Shown here in pieces: positions 16,511 through 27,261 of a DNA stretch of 64,000 bases (positions are counted from its first letter, which is position 1; each line of letters begins with the position of its first letter). The notes beneath the pieces are model-generated. The model worked only from the letters and a program-made list of their open reading frames with translations, made no database searches and had not been told where the DNA came from. The translations under genes were made by a program, and so were the position numbers. Origin of the DNA: Pseudomonas sp. MYb60 (lineage in GTDB: Bacteria; Pseudomonadota; Gammaproteobacteria; Pseudomonadales; Pseudomonadaceae); assembly GCF_002979555.1 (NCBI RefSeq), contig NZ_PCOZ01000010.1:90720-154719 (forward strand). Reading direction: 5' to 3'.

Positions 16511-16529
16511 TGGCTGATCCATGTTCCGC

Positions 16530-18638
16530 TTAGAAGTTGTATTGCACACCGGTGGTGAAGCCCAGGCCGTCGCCCACGTAGAAGTTGTCCGAGTCCTGGC
16601 CCTTGAGGTCGTAAGAGGTTTTGGACGCAGTAACGTAGTGCTTGTTGGTGAGGTTTTTCGCGTCGAGGAACACGTTCCAGCGCTTGCTCGGGGTCTCGTA
16701 GCCGATCTTCGCGCCGAAAATGGTGTATTGCGGCGCCTTGAGGGTGTTGGCGAAGTCCACGTAGTAGCTGGAGGCGTGATTGAGGTTCACGTCGGCGTAG
16801 AAACCGTTGGGGTTCTGGTACAGCAACGCGGCCTGGTAGACCTGGCCAGGCAGACCGGGCAAGTCGTTGCCCCCGAAGGTCTGGTCGTTGCGGAAGTGGA
16901 AGTCGTTGAGGGTATAGGCCTGGCGCCACTTGATCGTGCTGCCGTCGCTGCCTTCCCACAGCTGGGTGCTCAGGCCGAACTCGATACCCTGGTGGATGGT
17001 CGGCGAGGCGTTGGTGTTGGACACGATCTCGTTGGAGGTGGCCGTGGCGTTGGCGATCACCGCCGACAGCAACTCGCCCTGGATCCACGAGCGATACGCC
17101 GTGAGGCTGCCCTCGAAAATGCCCTGGCGGCCACGAATACCGATTTCCACCGTGTTGGCTTTTTGCGCGTGCAGGTCTTGCACGTAGGGGTTGCTGACCG
17201 GGCCGGAGGAGTAATACCAGGTCACGGGCGGGTCGATGGAGCGGCTGACGTTGCCGAAGATCTGGATGTCCGGCGTCAGCGCATAACGCAGACCGATGCG
17301 TGGCGCGAGGTTCCAGTCGTCGTAGTGCACGGCGCTGGGGAACTCGCTGGTGTTAGGCGCGGTGGCGTAGCTGACACGCACGTTGCGCACCGAGTTGGCC
17401 GCCGACAGGCCAGTGGACAGCCAGGTGCGGTCGGTCAGTTGCAACTCGTTGCCGAGAGCAAACACCGTGTCTCGCGAGCCGCTGAACTTGACGCGCTGCA
17501 CTTGCTGCCAGGTCTGCGGGTCGCGGATCTTCACGTCGCCGGGCATCAGCACGGTGTTGCTGAAACTGAGGGTGGTGTCGCTGGGCAGGCCGAAGAACGA
17601 GTCGCCTTTGCGCAAGTAGCGCAGGGAGGAGGACAAGTCAGTTGAATCCCACACGCCGGGGTTGGCGTAGTAGTGCAGGCCATCGGTCAACTTGTAGTGG
17701 TGATAACCCAAGCCCAATTCAAGTTTGGAGCGGTCGTCGAAGGTATACGTGGTGGTACTGCCGATCAGGGTAGTACCCGGCTTTTTACGCACCCAACGAT
17801 AGTTGTTGGCCTTGGGGTCGTGTTTGATTTGATACTTGGTCAGGGTACTGGCATTGGTATTGTCTTCATCACGATGTCGGAAGGTGAAACGCGTCTCCCA
17901 TTTATCATTGAATACATGCCCGAAGTTACCCACGACATCACTGCCGTGGTTGGCCGAGTCGTCCTGATAACCCTTACGTTCATTGTGCAATAAGGACAGG
18001 TAGTAATCGGTGTCCCCGACGACACCGCCGGTGCTGATCTGTTCTTTTTTATAACCGAAACTGCCAGCTTCTAGACGAATACGGTTGCCCGGCGCGGTAT
18101 AACCGCTGTTGGTCACCATATTGATTGCGCCACCCAGTGTCAGCGCGCTGTATTCAAACGCGTTGGCGCCGGAGAGTACTTCTGTGTGATCCACTGCCGC
18201 CATGTTGAGCAAATCTTCCTGAGTACCGCCCGGACCGGTCACTGGAATGCCGTCGTAGAGGTATTTGATGCCCAGGGCGTAACCACCGTAGAAGCTGTTG
18301 ATGCCGGAGCCGCGGATCGAAATCTTGGCTGCGCTTTGCCCGCTGGTGGCCTGTGCATAGACGCCTGGCTGATAGGCCAATACATCTTCGGCGGTGGCCG
18401 CACGGCCCTTGTTGACCTCCTTGTTGTCGACCACGGCGGTGGCGCCCGCCACCTTGTCCAGGCGCTTTTTGTCGTACTGGGCATCGGTTTCAGCCTTGCC
18501 GTTGACTACCACGGTTTGCAGGCTGGTATCCGCTGCATACAAGGCGCCGTGGCTCAATAAAGTCGCCAGGCCAAAAGAGACAGCCACCGGCAGGGAGCGC
18601 GATCGTAACGCCGGCTTTGATGTAGAACGCAAGGTCAT
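16530..18638 (-). CDS. TonB-dependent outer-membrane receptor
   Basis: A 702-residue receptor. The signal peptide ends ...LLSHGALYA, a TonB-box-like segment (TSLQTVVVNG) follows, then a plug domain (KGRAATAEDVLAYQPGVYAQ, IRGSGINSFYGG) and a 22-strand-type beta-barrel ending in GVQYNF with the terminal Phe of outer-membrane proteins. It imports a scarce solute using TonB energy. The start at 18638 has GGAG 8 nt upstream; the frame opens at 18824 but without a signal peptide there. It heads an operon with the flavin monooxygenase, downstream of a sigma-54 type promoter, so the solute is probably a sulfur source rather than iron. That is an inference. Confidence 0.92.
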   Translation of the reverse strand: MTLRSTSKPALRSRSLPVAVSFGLATLLSHGALYAADTSLQTVVVNGKAETDAQYDKKRLDKVAGATAVVDNKEVNKGRAATAEDVLAYQPGVYAQATSGQSAAKISIRGSGINSFYGGYALGIKYLYDGIPVTGPGGTQEDLLNMAAVDHTEVLSGANAFEYSALTLGGAINMVTNSGYTAPGNRIRLEAGSFGYKKEQISTGGVVGDTDYYLSLLHNERKGYQDDSANHGSDVVGNFGHVFNDKWETRFTFRHRDEDNTNASTLTKYQIKHDPKANNYRWVRKKPGTTLIGSTTTYTFDDRSKLELGLGYHHYKLTDGLHYYANPGVWDSTDLSSSLRYLRKGDSFFGLPSDTTLSFSNTVLMPGDVKIRDPQTWQQVQRVKFSGSRDTVFALGNELQLTDRTWLSTGLSAANSVRNVRVSYATAPNTSEFPSAVHYDDWNLAPRIGLRYALTPDIQIFGNVSRSIDPPVTWYYSSGPVSNPYVQDLHAQKANTVEIGIRGRQGIFEGSLTAYRSWIQGELLSAVIANATATSNEIVSNTNASPTIHQGIEFGLSTQLWEGSDGSTIKWRQAYTLNDFHFRNDQTFGGNDLPGLPGQVYQAALLYQNPNGFYADVNLNHASSYYVDFANTLKAPQYTIFGAKIGYETPSKRWNVFLDAKNLTNKHYVTASKTSYDLKGQDSDNFYVGDGLGFTTGVQYNF

Positions 18639-18710
18639 GGATAACTCCAGAGTGTCCAATGAATAGAAGTTGAAACCATCTATTGGAATAGTCTGGTGCG
18701 AACTCCCTAT

Positions 18711-18726
18711 AGCAGTAAGCGTGCCA
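18711..18726 (-). promoter_or_regulatory. Sigma-54 promoter for the receptor-monooxygenase operon
   Basis: On the minus strand the sequence is TGGCACGCTTACTGCT. It has the invariant GG at -24 and GC at -12 with exactly 10 nt between them, and matches TGGCACG-N4-TTGCW in all but one position. It lies about 73 bp upstream of the receptor start codon. Confidence 0.75.
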
Positions 18727-18811
18727 TTACCGAGTTCACTGTTATTTCGCCGACTGTAGACTACGCCGCCTGACCAAGGGGTGTGTATAAGTCGAATAAC
18801 TGCGTGGTCAC

Positions 18812-18827
18812 TGTTGCACGGCAAACA
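18812..18827. promoter_or_regulatory. Upstream activator-like inverted repeat, site 1
   Basis: TGTTGCACGGCAAACA is an imperfect inverted repeat sharing TGTTGC and GCAA-CA halves with the perfect palindrome at 18910-18925. It lies about 90 bp upstream of the minus-strand sigma-54 promoter, a normal distance for an enhancer-binding protein site. Confidence 0.5.
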
Positions 18828-18909
18828 CTTTGCTACAGGGTCTGCGCAATAACCCTACGCCAACCAAGTCGTTGACCACTCACACTAGAACTTGTCGGCT
18901 CCCCCCAAG

Positions 18910-18925
18910 TGTTGCCAGGGCAACA
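18910..18925. promoter_or_regulatory. Upstream activator-like inverted repeat, site 2
   Basis: TGTTGCC-AG-GGCAACA is a 16-bp perfect palindrome. It lies about 75 bp upstream of the plus-strand sigma-54 promoter and 98 bp from the related site 1. The rest of the 412-bp region 18639-19050 shows no gene. Confidence 0.6.
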
Positions 18926-18998
18926 TCGGCGAGTCAGTTTGCGCCTTTATCAACGTTACTTTATTCATGCACAGCCTGTTTTTGGCGCCTTAAACCCT

Positions 18999-19014
18999 TG
19001 GCATAACTCATGCA
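18999..19014 (+). promoter_or_regulatory. Sigma-54 promoter for the ABC transporter operon
   Basis: TGGCATAACTCATGCA has the GG and GC dinucleotides of a -24/-12 element with exactly 10 nt between them. It matches the consensus less well than its minus-strand partner (CAT for CAC, ATGCA for TTGCA). Predicted transcription begins near 19025, 26 nt before the binding-protein start codon at 19051. Confidence 0.65.
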
Positions 19015-19050
19015 ATGCAACTTTCCCCGCACTTGAGGTCGCCTGCGCCC

Positions 19051-20700
19051 ATGCAACCATTACGTACTTTCAGGCTTTATCGCGCCATCGCTGTCGGCAG
19101 TTGCAGCCTGTTACTGGCCGCCTGCGACCACACCGCCCCCACTGCGCAGCGCAGCGCGCAGCCAGTGAGTGGCGGCACCTTGATCTACGCCACGGACCGC
19201 GAACCCACCTGCCTCGACCCGCACGTGGCCGGGGACATGCCGCAAGTGTTTGTCGGCCAACAGTACCTCGACTCGCTGGTGTCGATGGATGCCCAAGGGC
19301 AGATCGGCCCGTGGTTGGCGACCCGCTGGGAGATCTCGCCGGATGGCCTGACCTACACCTTCCATTTGCGCAACGACGTGCATTTCACCGACGGCACACC
19401 GTTCAACGCGCAGGCGGTCAAGGCCAACCTCGACCACGTGACCAACCCGAAAACCCAGTCGAGCACCGCCGGCGGCTACCTGCGCCAATACGTGCGCACC
19501 GACACGCCGGACGAGTACACCGCCGTGGTCCACCTGGCCACGCCTTACGCAGCGTTCCTCGAGGTACTGGCGCAGGCGTTCCTGGGCATCGAGTCGCCCA
19601 CCGCCCTCGCCCGCCCGCGGGATGTGAATTGCGAGAGCCCGGTGGGCACCGGCCCCTTCAAGGTGGCGCGCTGGGACCGGCAGAACCAGGTCGAGCTGGT
19701 GCGCAACCCCGACTACAATTCCGCGCCACCCACCGCCCAGCATCAGGGCCCGGCATACCTGGAGCGGGTCATCTGGAAATTCATCCAGGAGCCCTCGGTG
19801 CGATTCGCCTCGCTGCAAGCCGGTGAAGTCGACGTGATCGAGGCCCTGCCGCCGGAATCCCACGAGGCTGCGCGGCGCAACCCGGACCTGTCGCTGATCA
19901 TTGCCCAGCGCCCCGGCAACCCCACCAACGGCACGTTGAACACCCGTCGTGCGCCGTTCGACGACGTCAAGGTACGCGAGGCCTTCGTTCGCAGCGCAGA
20001 CGTGGAAGGCGCACTCAAGAGTGTGTACTTCGGCGAATTCCCCCGCGCCGGCTCGCCCTTGAGCAGCGCCACACCGTTCTATAGCGCGGACTTCGAACAC
20101 GCTCAGGACTACGACCCCGCACGCGCCAATCGCCTGCTCGACGACGCCGGCTGGACCGGCCGCGACGCCGACGGCTATCGCACCCGCAACGGCAAGCGCC
20201 TGCGGGTCGTCGTGACCCTAGGCAACCGCGCACCGCCGTCGGAGTTGACGCTGTGGGAACAGGTGCAGGCCACCACCCGCGAGACCGGGTTCGAGCTGAT
20301 CCTGGACCAGATGAGTGACGTGCAAGCCACCAAGCGCCAGGCCGATTGGGACTACGACATCAACCTCGGCTACTGGAACACCAACACGGCGGACGTGCTG
20401 CGGATCATCTTCAGCAGCGCGTTTATCCAGCCCGCCGGCGTCGGTGGTTACCACCAGAACTCCGCCGGTTTCAACAACAAGGTCTTCGACGATGTGCTGC
20501 AACAGGCCCTGGCCACCCAGGACCCGCAACAACGCAAGACCCTGTACCGGCAGGCCCAAGCCACCGCATCGGCGAACTACCTGCAACTGACCACCTACCC
20601 GCAAAGCACACGCCTGGGCATCTACAAGACCACCCAGGGCGTGCGCCTGGAAACCTCGCTGGCGGTGACCTACCTGTACGACGCATGGGTGAATAAATGA
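19051..20700 (+). CDS. ABC transporter substrate-binding lipoprotein (peptide/nickel type)
   Basis: A 549-residue family 5 solute-binding protein. It has a lipoprotein signal (MQPLRTFRLYRAIAVGSCSLLLAAC). The mature domain opens with SGGTLIYATDREPTCLDPH and contains LATRWEISPDGLTYTFHLRNDVHFTDGTPFNAQAVK, the family signature. It should capture a substrate in the periplasm for the two permeases downstream. An in-frame ATG at 19015 is possible, but 19051 gives a clean signal peptide and lies downstream of the predicted sigma-54 transcription start. Its stop overlaps the next start (ATGA). Substrate not determinable from sequence; an organosulfur compound fits the context. Confidence 0.92.
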   Translation: MQPLRTFRLYRAIAVGSCSLLLAACDHTAPTAQRSAQPVSGGTLIYATDREPTCLDPHVAGDMPQVFVGQQYLDSLVSMDAQGQIGPWLATRWEISPDGLTYTFHLRNDVHFTDGTPFNAQAVKANLDHVTNPKTQSSTAGGYLRQYVRTDTPDEYTAVVHLATPYAAFLEVLAQAFLGIESPTALARPRDVNCESPVGTGPFKVARWDRQNQVELVRNPDYNSAPPTAQHQGPAYLERVIWKFIQEPSVRFASLQAGEVDVIEALPPESHEAARRNPDLSLIIAQRPGNPTNGTLNTRRAPFDDVKVREAFVRSADVEGALKSVYFGEFPRAGSPLSSATPFYSADFEHAQDYDPARANRLLDDAGWTGRDADGYRTRNGKRLRVVVTLGNRAPPSELTLWEQVQATTRETGFELILDQMSDVQATKRQADWDYDINLGYWNTNTADVLRIIFSSAFIQPAGVGGYHQNSAGFNNKVFDDVLQQALATQDPQQRKTLYRQAQATASANYLQLTTYPQSTRLGIYKTTQGVRLETSLAVTYLYDAWVNK

Positions 20701-21686
20701 GCACGATCCCGTTGAACCACACGGCGCCCCATCCGCGCCGCGAACGCTTCACCCGCCTGGGCCGTCGCGCCCTGCTGCGCCTGGGCGGCGGCCTGTTGGT
20801 GCTGTGGGCGGTGGCAACGCTGACCTTCTTCGCGCTGCGCTTGATGCCCGGTGATCCGGTGCTGGCCATCCTCGGCGGCGCCAGCGGCAACCCCACCCCG
20901 GAAACCATCGCCGAAGCCACCCGCGAGTACGGCCTGGATAAACCCATCGGCGTGCAGTACCTGGTGTACCTGGGCAAATTGGTACAGGGCGACCTGGGAG
21001 TGTCCTACTCCCAGCACCAGCCGGTCACCCACGTGCTTGCCGAGCAGTCCGGGCCAACGTTGGAATTGACCCTCGCCTCCCTGGCCCTGGCCTGGCTGCT
21101 GGTGCTTGCACTGACTGTCGTGACTGCCGGCCGCCAGCAATGGCTGGGACGCCTGGCCTCGCTGGCAGAAACCCTTGCCGCCGCGCTGCCGAACTTCTGG
21201 CTGGGCATTTTGTTGCTGGCGGTATTCGCCTTCGGCCTGCGCCTGTTCCCGCCCGCCGGCAGCGACGGCTGGCGCACGCTGGTCTTGCCGTCACTGGCGC
21301 TGGCGATTCCACTGGCTGGGTTTATCGCCCAGGTCACCCGTGAGTCCCTGGAGCTGACCCTCGAGCAACCCTTCATCCTCACCGCCCGCACCCGCGGCCT
21401 CAGCGATGTGGCGGTGCGCTTCAAACACGCGCTGCGTCACGCAGTGTTGCCGGGGTTGTCGTTGTCTGGCTGGGCCATCGGCGCGTTGATCAGCGGCGCG
21501 GTTGTGATCGAAGTGATTTTCTCGCGCAAGGGCCTCGGCCGGCAGTTGTACCAGGCCGTGCAAGCCCAGGACTTGCCGCTGACCATCGGCATCAGCCTGG
21601 TGGTCGCCGCCGGTTATGTGGTCGCCAACCTGTTGGTGGACCTGCTGTACCACTGGATCGATCCACGCCTGGAGCCTGTCGCATGA
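20697..21686 (+). CDS. ABC transporter permease (DppB-like)
   Basis: A 329-residue inner-membrane protein of the peptide/nickel permease B type. It has a membrane segment at about 35-55, the LMPGDPVLAILGG and GKLVQGDLGVSYSQHQPV blocks of DppB-like proteins, and the EAA-like loop RTRGLSDVAVRFKHALRHAVLPGLSL that docks on the ATPase. It overlaps the binding-protein gene by 4 nt and the next permease gene by 4 nt, so translation is coupled. Confidence 0.93.
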   Translation: MSTIPLNHTAPHPRRERFTRLGRRALLRLGGGLLVLWAVATLTFFALRLMPGDPVLAILGGASGNPTPETIAEATREYGLDKPIGVQYLVYLGKLVQGDLGVSYSQHQPVTHVLAEQSGPTLELTLASLALAWLLVLALTVVTAGRQQWLGRLASLAETLAAALPNFWLGILLLAVFAFGLRLFPPAGSDGWRTLVLPSLALAIPLAGFIAQVTRESLELTLEQPFILTARTRGLSDVAVRFKHALRHAVLPGLSLSGWAIGALISGAVVIEVIFSRKGLGRQLYQAVQAQDLPLTIGISLVVAAGYVVANLLVDLLYHWIDPRLEPVA

Positions 21687-22542
21687 CGCAATTGACACTT
21701 GAAGCGCCCGCCCTGCCGCTGCGCGTGCAACGCCAGCCTCGGCGCTGGCGTGTGGGTACCTGGGTCGCCTTTGCCTTCCTGGTTTTTGTGGTACTGGCGG
21801 CGCTGTTCCCGCAGTGGTTCGCCCACAGCGACCCGCTGCGCATCGTGCCACGCGAGGCCTTCCATGCGCCGAGCTGGGCGCATTGGTTCGGCACCGATCA
21901 GTCGGGCCGGGACATTTTCTCGCGGGTGATCCACGGCAGTCGCCAGTCGCTGTTTATCGGTGTAGCGGCGACGTTTATCGCCATGAGCATCGCGATTGTC
22001 CTGGGCCTGCTCGGTGGCCTCGGCGGGCCGCGTACCGACCGTGGCGTCGGTTGGTTGCTGGAGATCCTGTTCGCGTTTCCAAGCCTGGTATTGGCGCTGC
22101 TGTTCGTGGCGATCTTCGGCAGCGGCATCGGCCCGCTGATCATCGCCACCGGCATCGGCGCGGCGCCCGGTTATGCGCGCATGGTGCGCGGGCAAGTGCT
22201 GGCGGTGCGTAACGCCGGCTACATCGAAGCAGCCCGCGCCCTCGGTCACCCGCCCCTGCGCACGATCCGCCGGCAGTTGCTGCCCAACGCCATGCGCCCG
22301 CTGATCGTCACGCTGACCATGGGCATCGGCCAGGCCATCGTCTGGGCCTCGGCCCTGAGCTTTCTGGGCCTGGGCGCCAAACCGCCTGCGCCGGAGTGGG
22401 GAACCATGTTGTCCATGGGGCGCGACTTCGTAGCCAACGCCTGGTGGCTGACGTTTTTCCCTGGGCTGTTCATCGTGCTCACCACGCTGTCGACCACGGT
22501 GGCTGGCCGCTACCTGCAACAACGCCTGGAGGGCCGCCTGAC

Positions 22543-22546
<4 letters not shown>
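21683..22546 (+). CDS. ABC transporter permease (DppC-like)
   Basis: A 287-residue partner permease. HWFGTDQSGRDIFSRVIHGSRQSLFIG is the DppC-type signature, and YIEAARALGHPPLRTIRRQLLPNAMRPL is the ATPase-docking EAA loop. It has about six hydrophobic segments. It forms a heterodimeric channel with the preceding permease. ATGA overlaps are present at both ends. Confidence 0.93.
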
Positions 22547-24252
<1,706 letters not shown>

Positions 24253-24286
24253 GCCGCTCGCCATTGATCAATTTCAAGGAAATGCC

Positions 24287-25462
24287 ATGAGTACCGTCAC
24301 TGAACTGTCTGCCCGCCTCGACGCCCTGTTGCCCGAGATCGCGCTGGGCGCCGCCGAGCGCGAGCGCAATCGCCAATTGCCCTACGAAGCGGTCGCAAGC
24401 CTGGCCAAAGCCGGCCTCTACACCACGCGCATCCCCACGCAATACGGCGGCCCGGGTGGCAGCGTAGAAGATGTGATCGGCCTGCTGGTGCGCATCGCAT
24501 CGGTGGACTCCAACGTCGCCCAAGCCTTGCGCCCCGGCCTGGGGTTTGTCGAAGGCTTGCTCGCCTCGCAGGCCGATGACGCCGAGCAGGAACGCGAGCG
24601 CTGGTTTGCCCGCTACCTGGAAGGCGCGGTGATCGGCAATGCCGGCTGGGAAATCGGTGCCGCCAATGGCACGGTGAGTGCGCGCATCGTGCGCGACGGC
24701 GAGCACTATCGCGTCAACGGCAGCAAGTATTACAGCACCGGTTCGTTGTATGCCGACTGGGTCAGCGCGGTGGCGCTGGACGAAGAAGACCAGCCGGTGT
24801 CGTTCATCCTGCCGCGCGGCCGCGAAGGCCTGGACCTGCTGGACGACTTCGACGCCATGGGCCAGCGCCTCACCGCCAGCGGCACCACGCACCTGAACAA
24901 TGTGCAGGTGTACGCGAGCGAGGTTCGCACGCGCACGGTAGAGGACGGCACGCGCACCATCGTCACGCCGTTCCTGCAATTGTTCCTCGCCGCCGTCGAA
25001 GCCGGGATCGCGCAGAATGCGCTGACCGACGCAGTGGCGTTCGCCCGCGACCACGCGCGGCCGATCAAGCACAGCACGGCGTCGCGCTCGGTGGATGATC
25101 CGTATGTGGAGTTGAGCATCGGCGATATCAGTGCCCGAGCCTACACGGCCCAGGCGGTGGTGGTGCGTGCGGCACAGTCGATTGATCGTGCGTGGGCGCA
25201 GGGGCTGAGCACGGCGTCTGTCGACCAGGCGGCCATCGAAGCCGCACAGGCGCAGTACATCGGTGCAGAGTCGGCACTGAAGGCCGCAGAGTTGCTGTTC
25301 GATGTGGGGGGTGCGTCGACCACCGGGCGCAGCCATAACCTTGATCGTCACTGGCGCAATGCGCGCACGGTGGCGAACCACAATCCGCGCCACTGGAAGG
25401 CCGCGGCGGTTGGCGCATGGCAGCTCAAGGGCACGCCACCGCCGACGTCGGGGCTTTTTTAA
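24287..25462 (+). CDS. Acyl-CoA dehydrogenase-fold monooxygenase (SfnB/DszC-like)
   Basis: A 391-residue protein with the acyl-CoA dehydrogenase fold. It has the N-terminal helical domain, GWEIGAANGTVSARIV in the middle domain and the C-terminal TGRSHNLDRHWRNARTVANHNPRHWK block typical of DszC and SfnB enzymes. These flavin-dependent enzymes act in sulfur acquisition, oxidising organosulfur compounds with reduced flavin. The expected catalytic Glu of true acyl-CoA dehydrogenases is not evident. It is the last gene of the ABC operon, 34 nt after the ATPase. Exact substrate unknown. Confidence 0.85.
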   Translation: MSTVTELSARLDALLPEIALGAAERERNRQLPYEAVASLAKAGLYTTRIPTQYGGPGGSVEDVIGLLVRIASVDSNVAQALRPGLGFVEGLLASQADDAEQERERWFARYLEGAVIGNAGWEIGAANGTVSARIVRDGEHYRVNGSKYYSTGSLYADWVSAVALDEEDQPVSFILPRGREGLDLLDDFDAMGQRLTASGTTHLNNVQVYASEVRTRTVEDGTRTIVTPFLQLFLAAVEAGIAQNALTDAVAFARDHARPIKHSTASRSVDDPYVELSIGDISARAYTAQAVVVRAAQSIDRAWAQGLSTASVDQAAIEAAQAQYIGAESALKAAELLFDVGGASTTGRSHNLDRHWRNARTVANHNPRHWKAAAVGAWQLKGTPPPTSGLF

Positions 25463-25546
25463 GCGGGGTGGATGATCACGGTGATGCGACGACGTTCGAT
25501 GAGCTTGGCGTCCGCGCTGAACGTGTCGAAGGTGATAGAGGACTGT

Positions 25547-25570
25547 GGTGAGCGGGCTGCCCCGCTCACC
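25547..25570. terminator. Strong hairpin between convergent operons
   Basis: GGTGAGCGGG-ctgc-CCCGCTCACC is a 10-bp perfect stem with a 4-nt loop. It lies 85 nt past the SfnB-like stop and 28 nt past the stop of the oppositely oriented FAD oxidoreductase. No T-run follows on either strand, so termination efficiency is uncertain. Confidence 0.5.
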
Positions 25571-25597
25571 AGCAAATTGTGGAGAGACGTGCGTTAC

Positions 25598-27034
25598 TCA
25601 GCCTTCGAGGCCGGCGTCGGACTGGCCTTTGCGCAGGGTAAAATTCACCCCGATCGACAGCAGCGGCTGAGGTGGATTCCACGCGGGCTTCGGCGCGCTC
25701 AGCAAGTAGTCGGTGAGACTTTCGCGCTTGCCCGCCAGCAGGTTGGCCAGCAGCGTACCGGTGGCAGTACCACGCACGGTGCCCAGGCCGTTACAACCCA
25801 GTGCGCCATAGACGTTCTCACGTAGCTCACCGAAGAAACCGGCGCCGTTGCGGGTCATTGCCAGGCCGCCTCCCCACGTATGTTCGAAAGGCACATCCTT
25901 GAGCGTTGGAAAACGACGCTCGAATGACAGACGGTGCGCCGCACGGACTTTTTCCGGGTAGCCAGGCTTGGCGCGGCCGTCCGGGTTGAAGCTGAAGCTG
26001 TTGCGCACCAGGATGCGGTTGTCGTGGGTACGCCGCGAGGTGGTGCCGAACGGGTCGGCCGGGATCACGCCCCAGAAGTCCTTGCCGCCGATGCTCGCTT
26101 GTTCAGCGGGCGTCAGTGGGCGGGTCAGACTGCCGTAGGTGAAGATCGGCAGCATGCGGCCTTGAAGGAAGCCGAAATACTGACCGAACGCGTTGTTGGC
26201 GAGGATCAACTTGTCGGCGGTGATGCGCCCGGTGGCGTGGTGCAGCACAGTCTTGACGCCGTAGTCGACGGCGGTGATCGGCGTGTCTTCGTAAAGCTTG
26301 ACGTTGGCCGGCAGCGAGTCGGCAAGGCCTTTCACCAGAGCCGACGGCTGGACCAGCATGGTGCCTGGCGTGTACAGCGCTTTGCGGTAGAACGACGTGC
26401 CGATGTGGTCGCGCAGCTCATTGCCTTCGATGATCTCGCACGGCTGGCCGAGTTTTTCCAGGCCACCACGATAGGCGTTGAGCACCGCAATGCCCTTGTC
26501 TTCCACGGCAGCCTGATACTTGCCGGAGTGCCGCAGTTGCGCGTCGACGATCTTATGCTCCTCCACCTGGTCGCGCAGGATCGACTGGCCGCGCTGATTC
26601 AATTCCAGCACGTGCTTGGCGATGGTCTGGTCACCGATGTAGTCCGGCGCGCCGATGTCGTGGGGCACATCGATCAAGAAACCGGCGTTACGGCCAGAAG
26701 TACCGAACCCGACTTGCTGGGCTTCCACCAAAATGACGTCGTCATTCGGGAAATTCAGCGCCAGCTGCCGAGCCGCCGCCAAACCGGTAAAACCTGCACC
26801 CACCACCACCCATGGGGCACTGGCATCACCGATCAGCGGCGCTTTTGGCTGACGCAGACGGCTGGTGTGGAACCAGCCTGGGCTGGCGTCATCGGCCGGC
26901 AGCGAAGCAATGCGATGCAGCGACGAGGGGTCGGCGGGTAACCCGTCAGACAACAACGATGCAGCCCCGCCAGCCGCCACAACCCCGGCGCCCACGCCGG
27001 CGCCGATGAGTACACTTCTTCTTGAAACAGGCAT
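25598..27034 (-). CDS. FAD-dependent oxidoreductase (DAO family) with a Tat-type leader
   Basis: A 478-residue protein. Residues 1-28 carry SRRSVLIGAG followed by a hydrophobic Gly/Ala stretch, resembling a twin-arginine export signal. A Rossmann FAD site follows (VVVGAGFTGLAAARQLA, then an acidic strand end in VILVEAQQ), plus SGRNAGFLIDVPH and the C-terminal NGLGTVRGTATGTLLA block of DAO amine/amino-acid oxidases. Related cytoplasmic proteins include gamma-glutamylputrescine oxidases, which lack such a leader. Substrate not identifiable. Monocistronic and convergent with the ABC operon; an A/T-rich inverted repeat sits upstream at 27069-27097. Confidence 0.85.
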   Translation of the reverse strand: MPVSRRSVLIGAGVGAGVVAAGGAASLLSDGLPADPSSLHRIASLPADDASPGWFHTSRLRQPKAPLIGDASAPWVVVGAGFTGLAAARQLALNFPNDDVILVEAQQVGFGTSGRNAGFLIDVPHDIGAPDYIGDQTIAKHVLELNQRGQSILRDQVEEHKIVDAQLRHSGKYQAAVEDKGIAVLNAYRGGLEKLGQPCEIIEGNELRDHIGTSFYRKALYTPGTMLVQPSALVKGLADSLPANVKLYEDTPITAVDYGVKTVLHHATGRITADKLILANNAFGQYFGFLQGRMLPIFTYGSLTRPLTPAEQASIGGKDFWGVIPADPFGTTSRRTHDNRILVRNSFSFNPDGRAKPGYPEKVRAAHRLSFERRFPTLKDVPFEHTWGGGLAMTRNGAGFFGELRENVYGALGCNGLGTVRGTATGTLLANLLAGKRESLTDYLLSAPKPAWNPPQPLLSIGVNFTLRKGQSDAGLEG

Positions 27035-27068
27035 GTTAATCCCACTCGATTCAAAGGGTTACATATAG

Positions 27069-27097
27069 AATAATATTTGTATACACAATGTATTATT
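27069..27097. promoter_or_regulatory. A/T-rich inverted repeat upstream of the FAD oxidoreductase
   Basis: AATAATA and TATTATT arms flank a centre containing GTATAC. It lies 35-63 bp upstream of the oxidoreductase start and stands out as A/T-rich in otherwise G+C-rich DNA. It could be an operator or part of the promoter. No regulator gene is adjacent. Confidence 0.35.
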
Positions 27098-27204
27098 CTT
27101 CATGTGAGCCGTCAATCTTGGGATGTGGTCGCCACACGCTCTGCGCAGGCAACCCCGCGCTTACCCCTGAGGGGGATGGCAGAAATAGCGTATTCCAGAT
27201 GCAC

Positions 27205-27231
27205 AAAACCCCGGCACATGGCCGGGGTTTT
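27205..27231 (-). terminator. guaA terminator
   Basis: AAAACCCCGGC-acatg-GCCGGGGTTTT is an 11-bp perfect stem ending in a T-run. It lies 31 nt downstream of the guaA stop codon. Confidence 0.85.
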
Positions 27232-27261
27232 GTTGTTCAGCATTTACCTGCTAGCGCGGGA

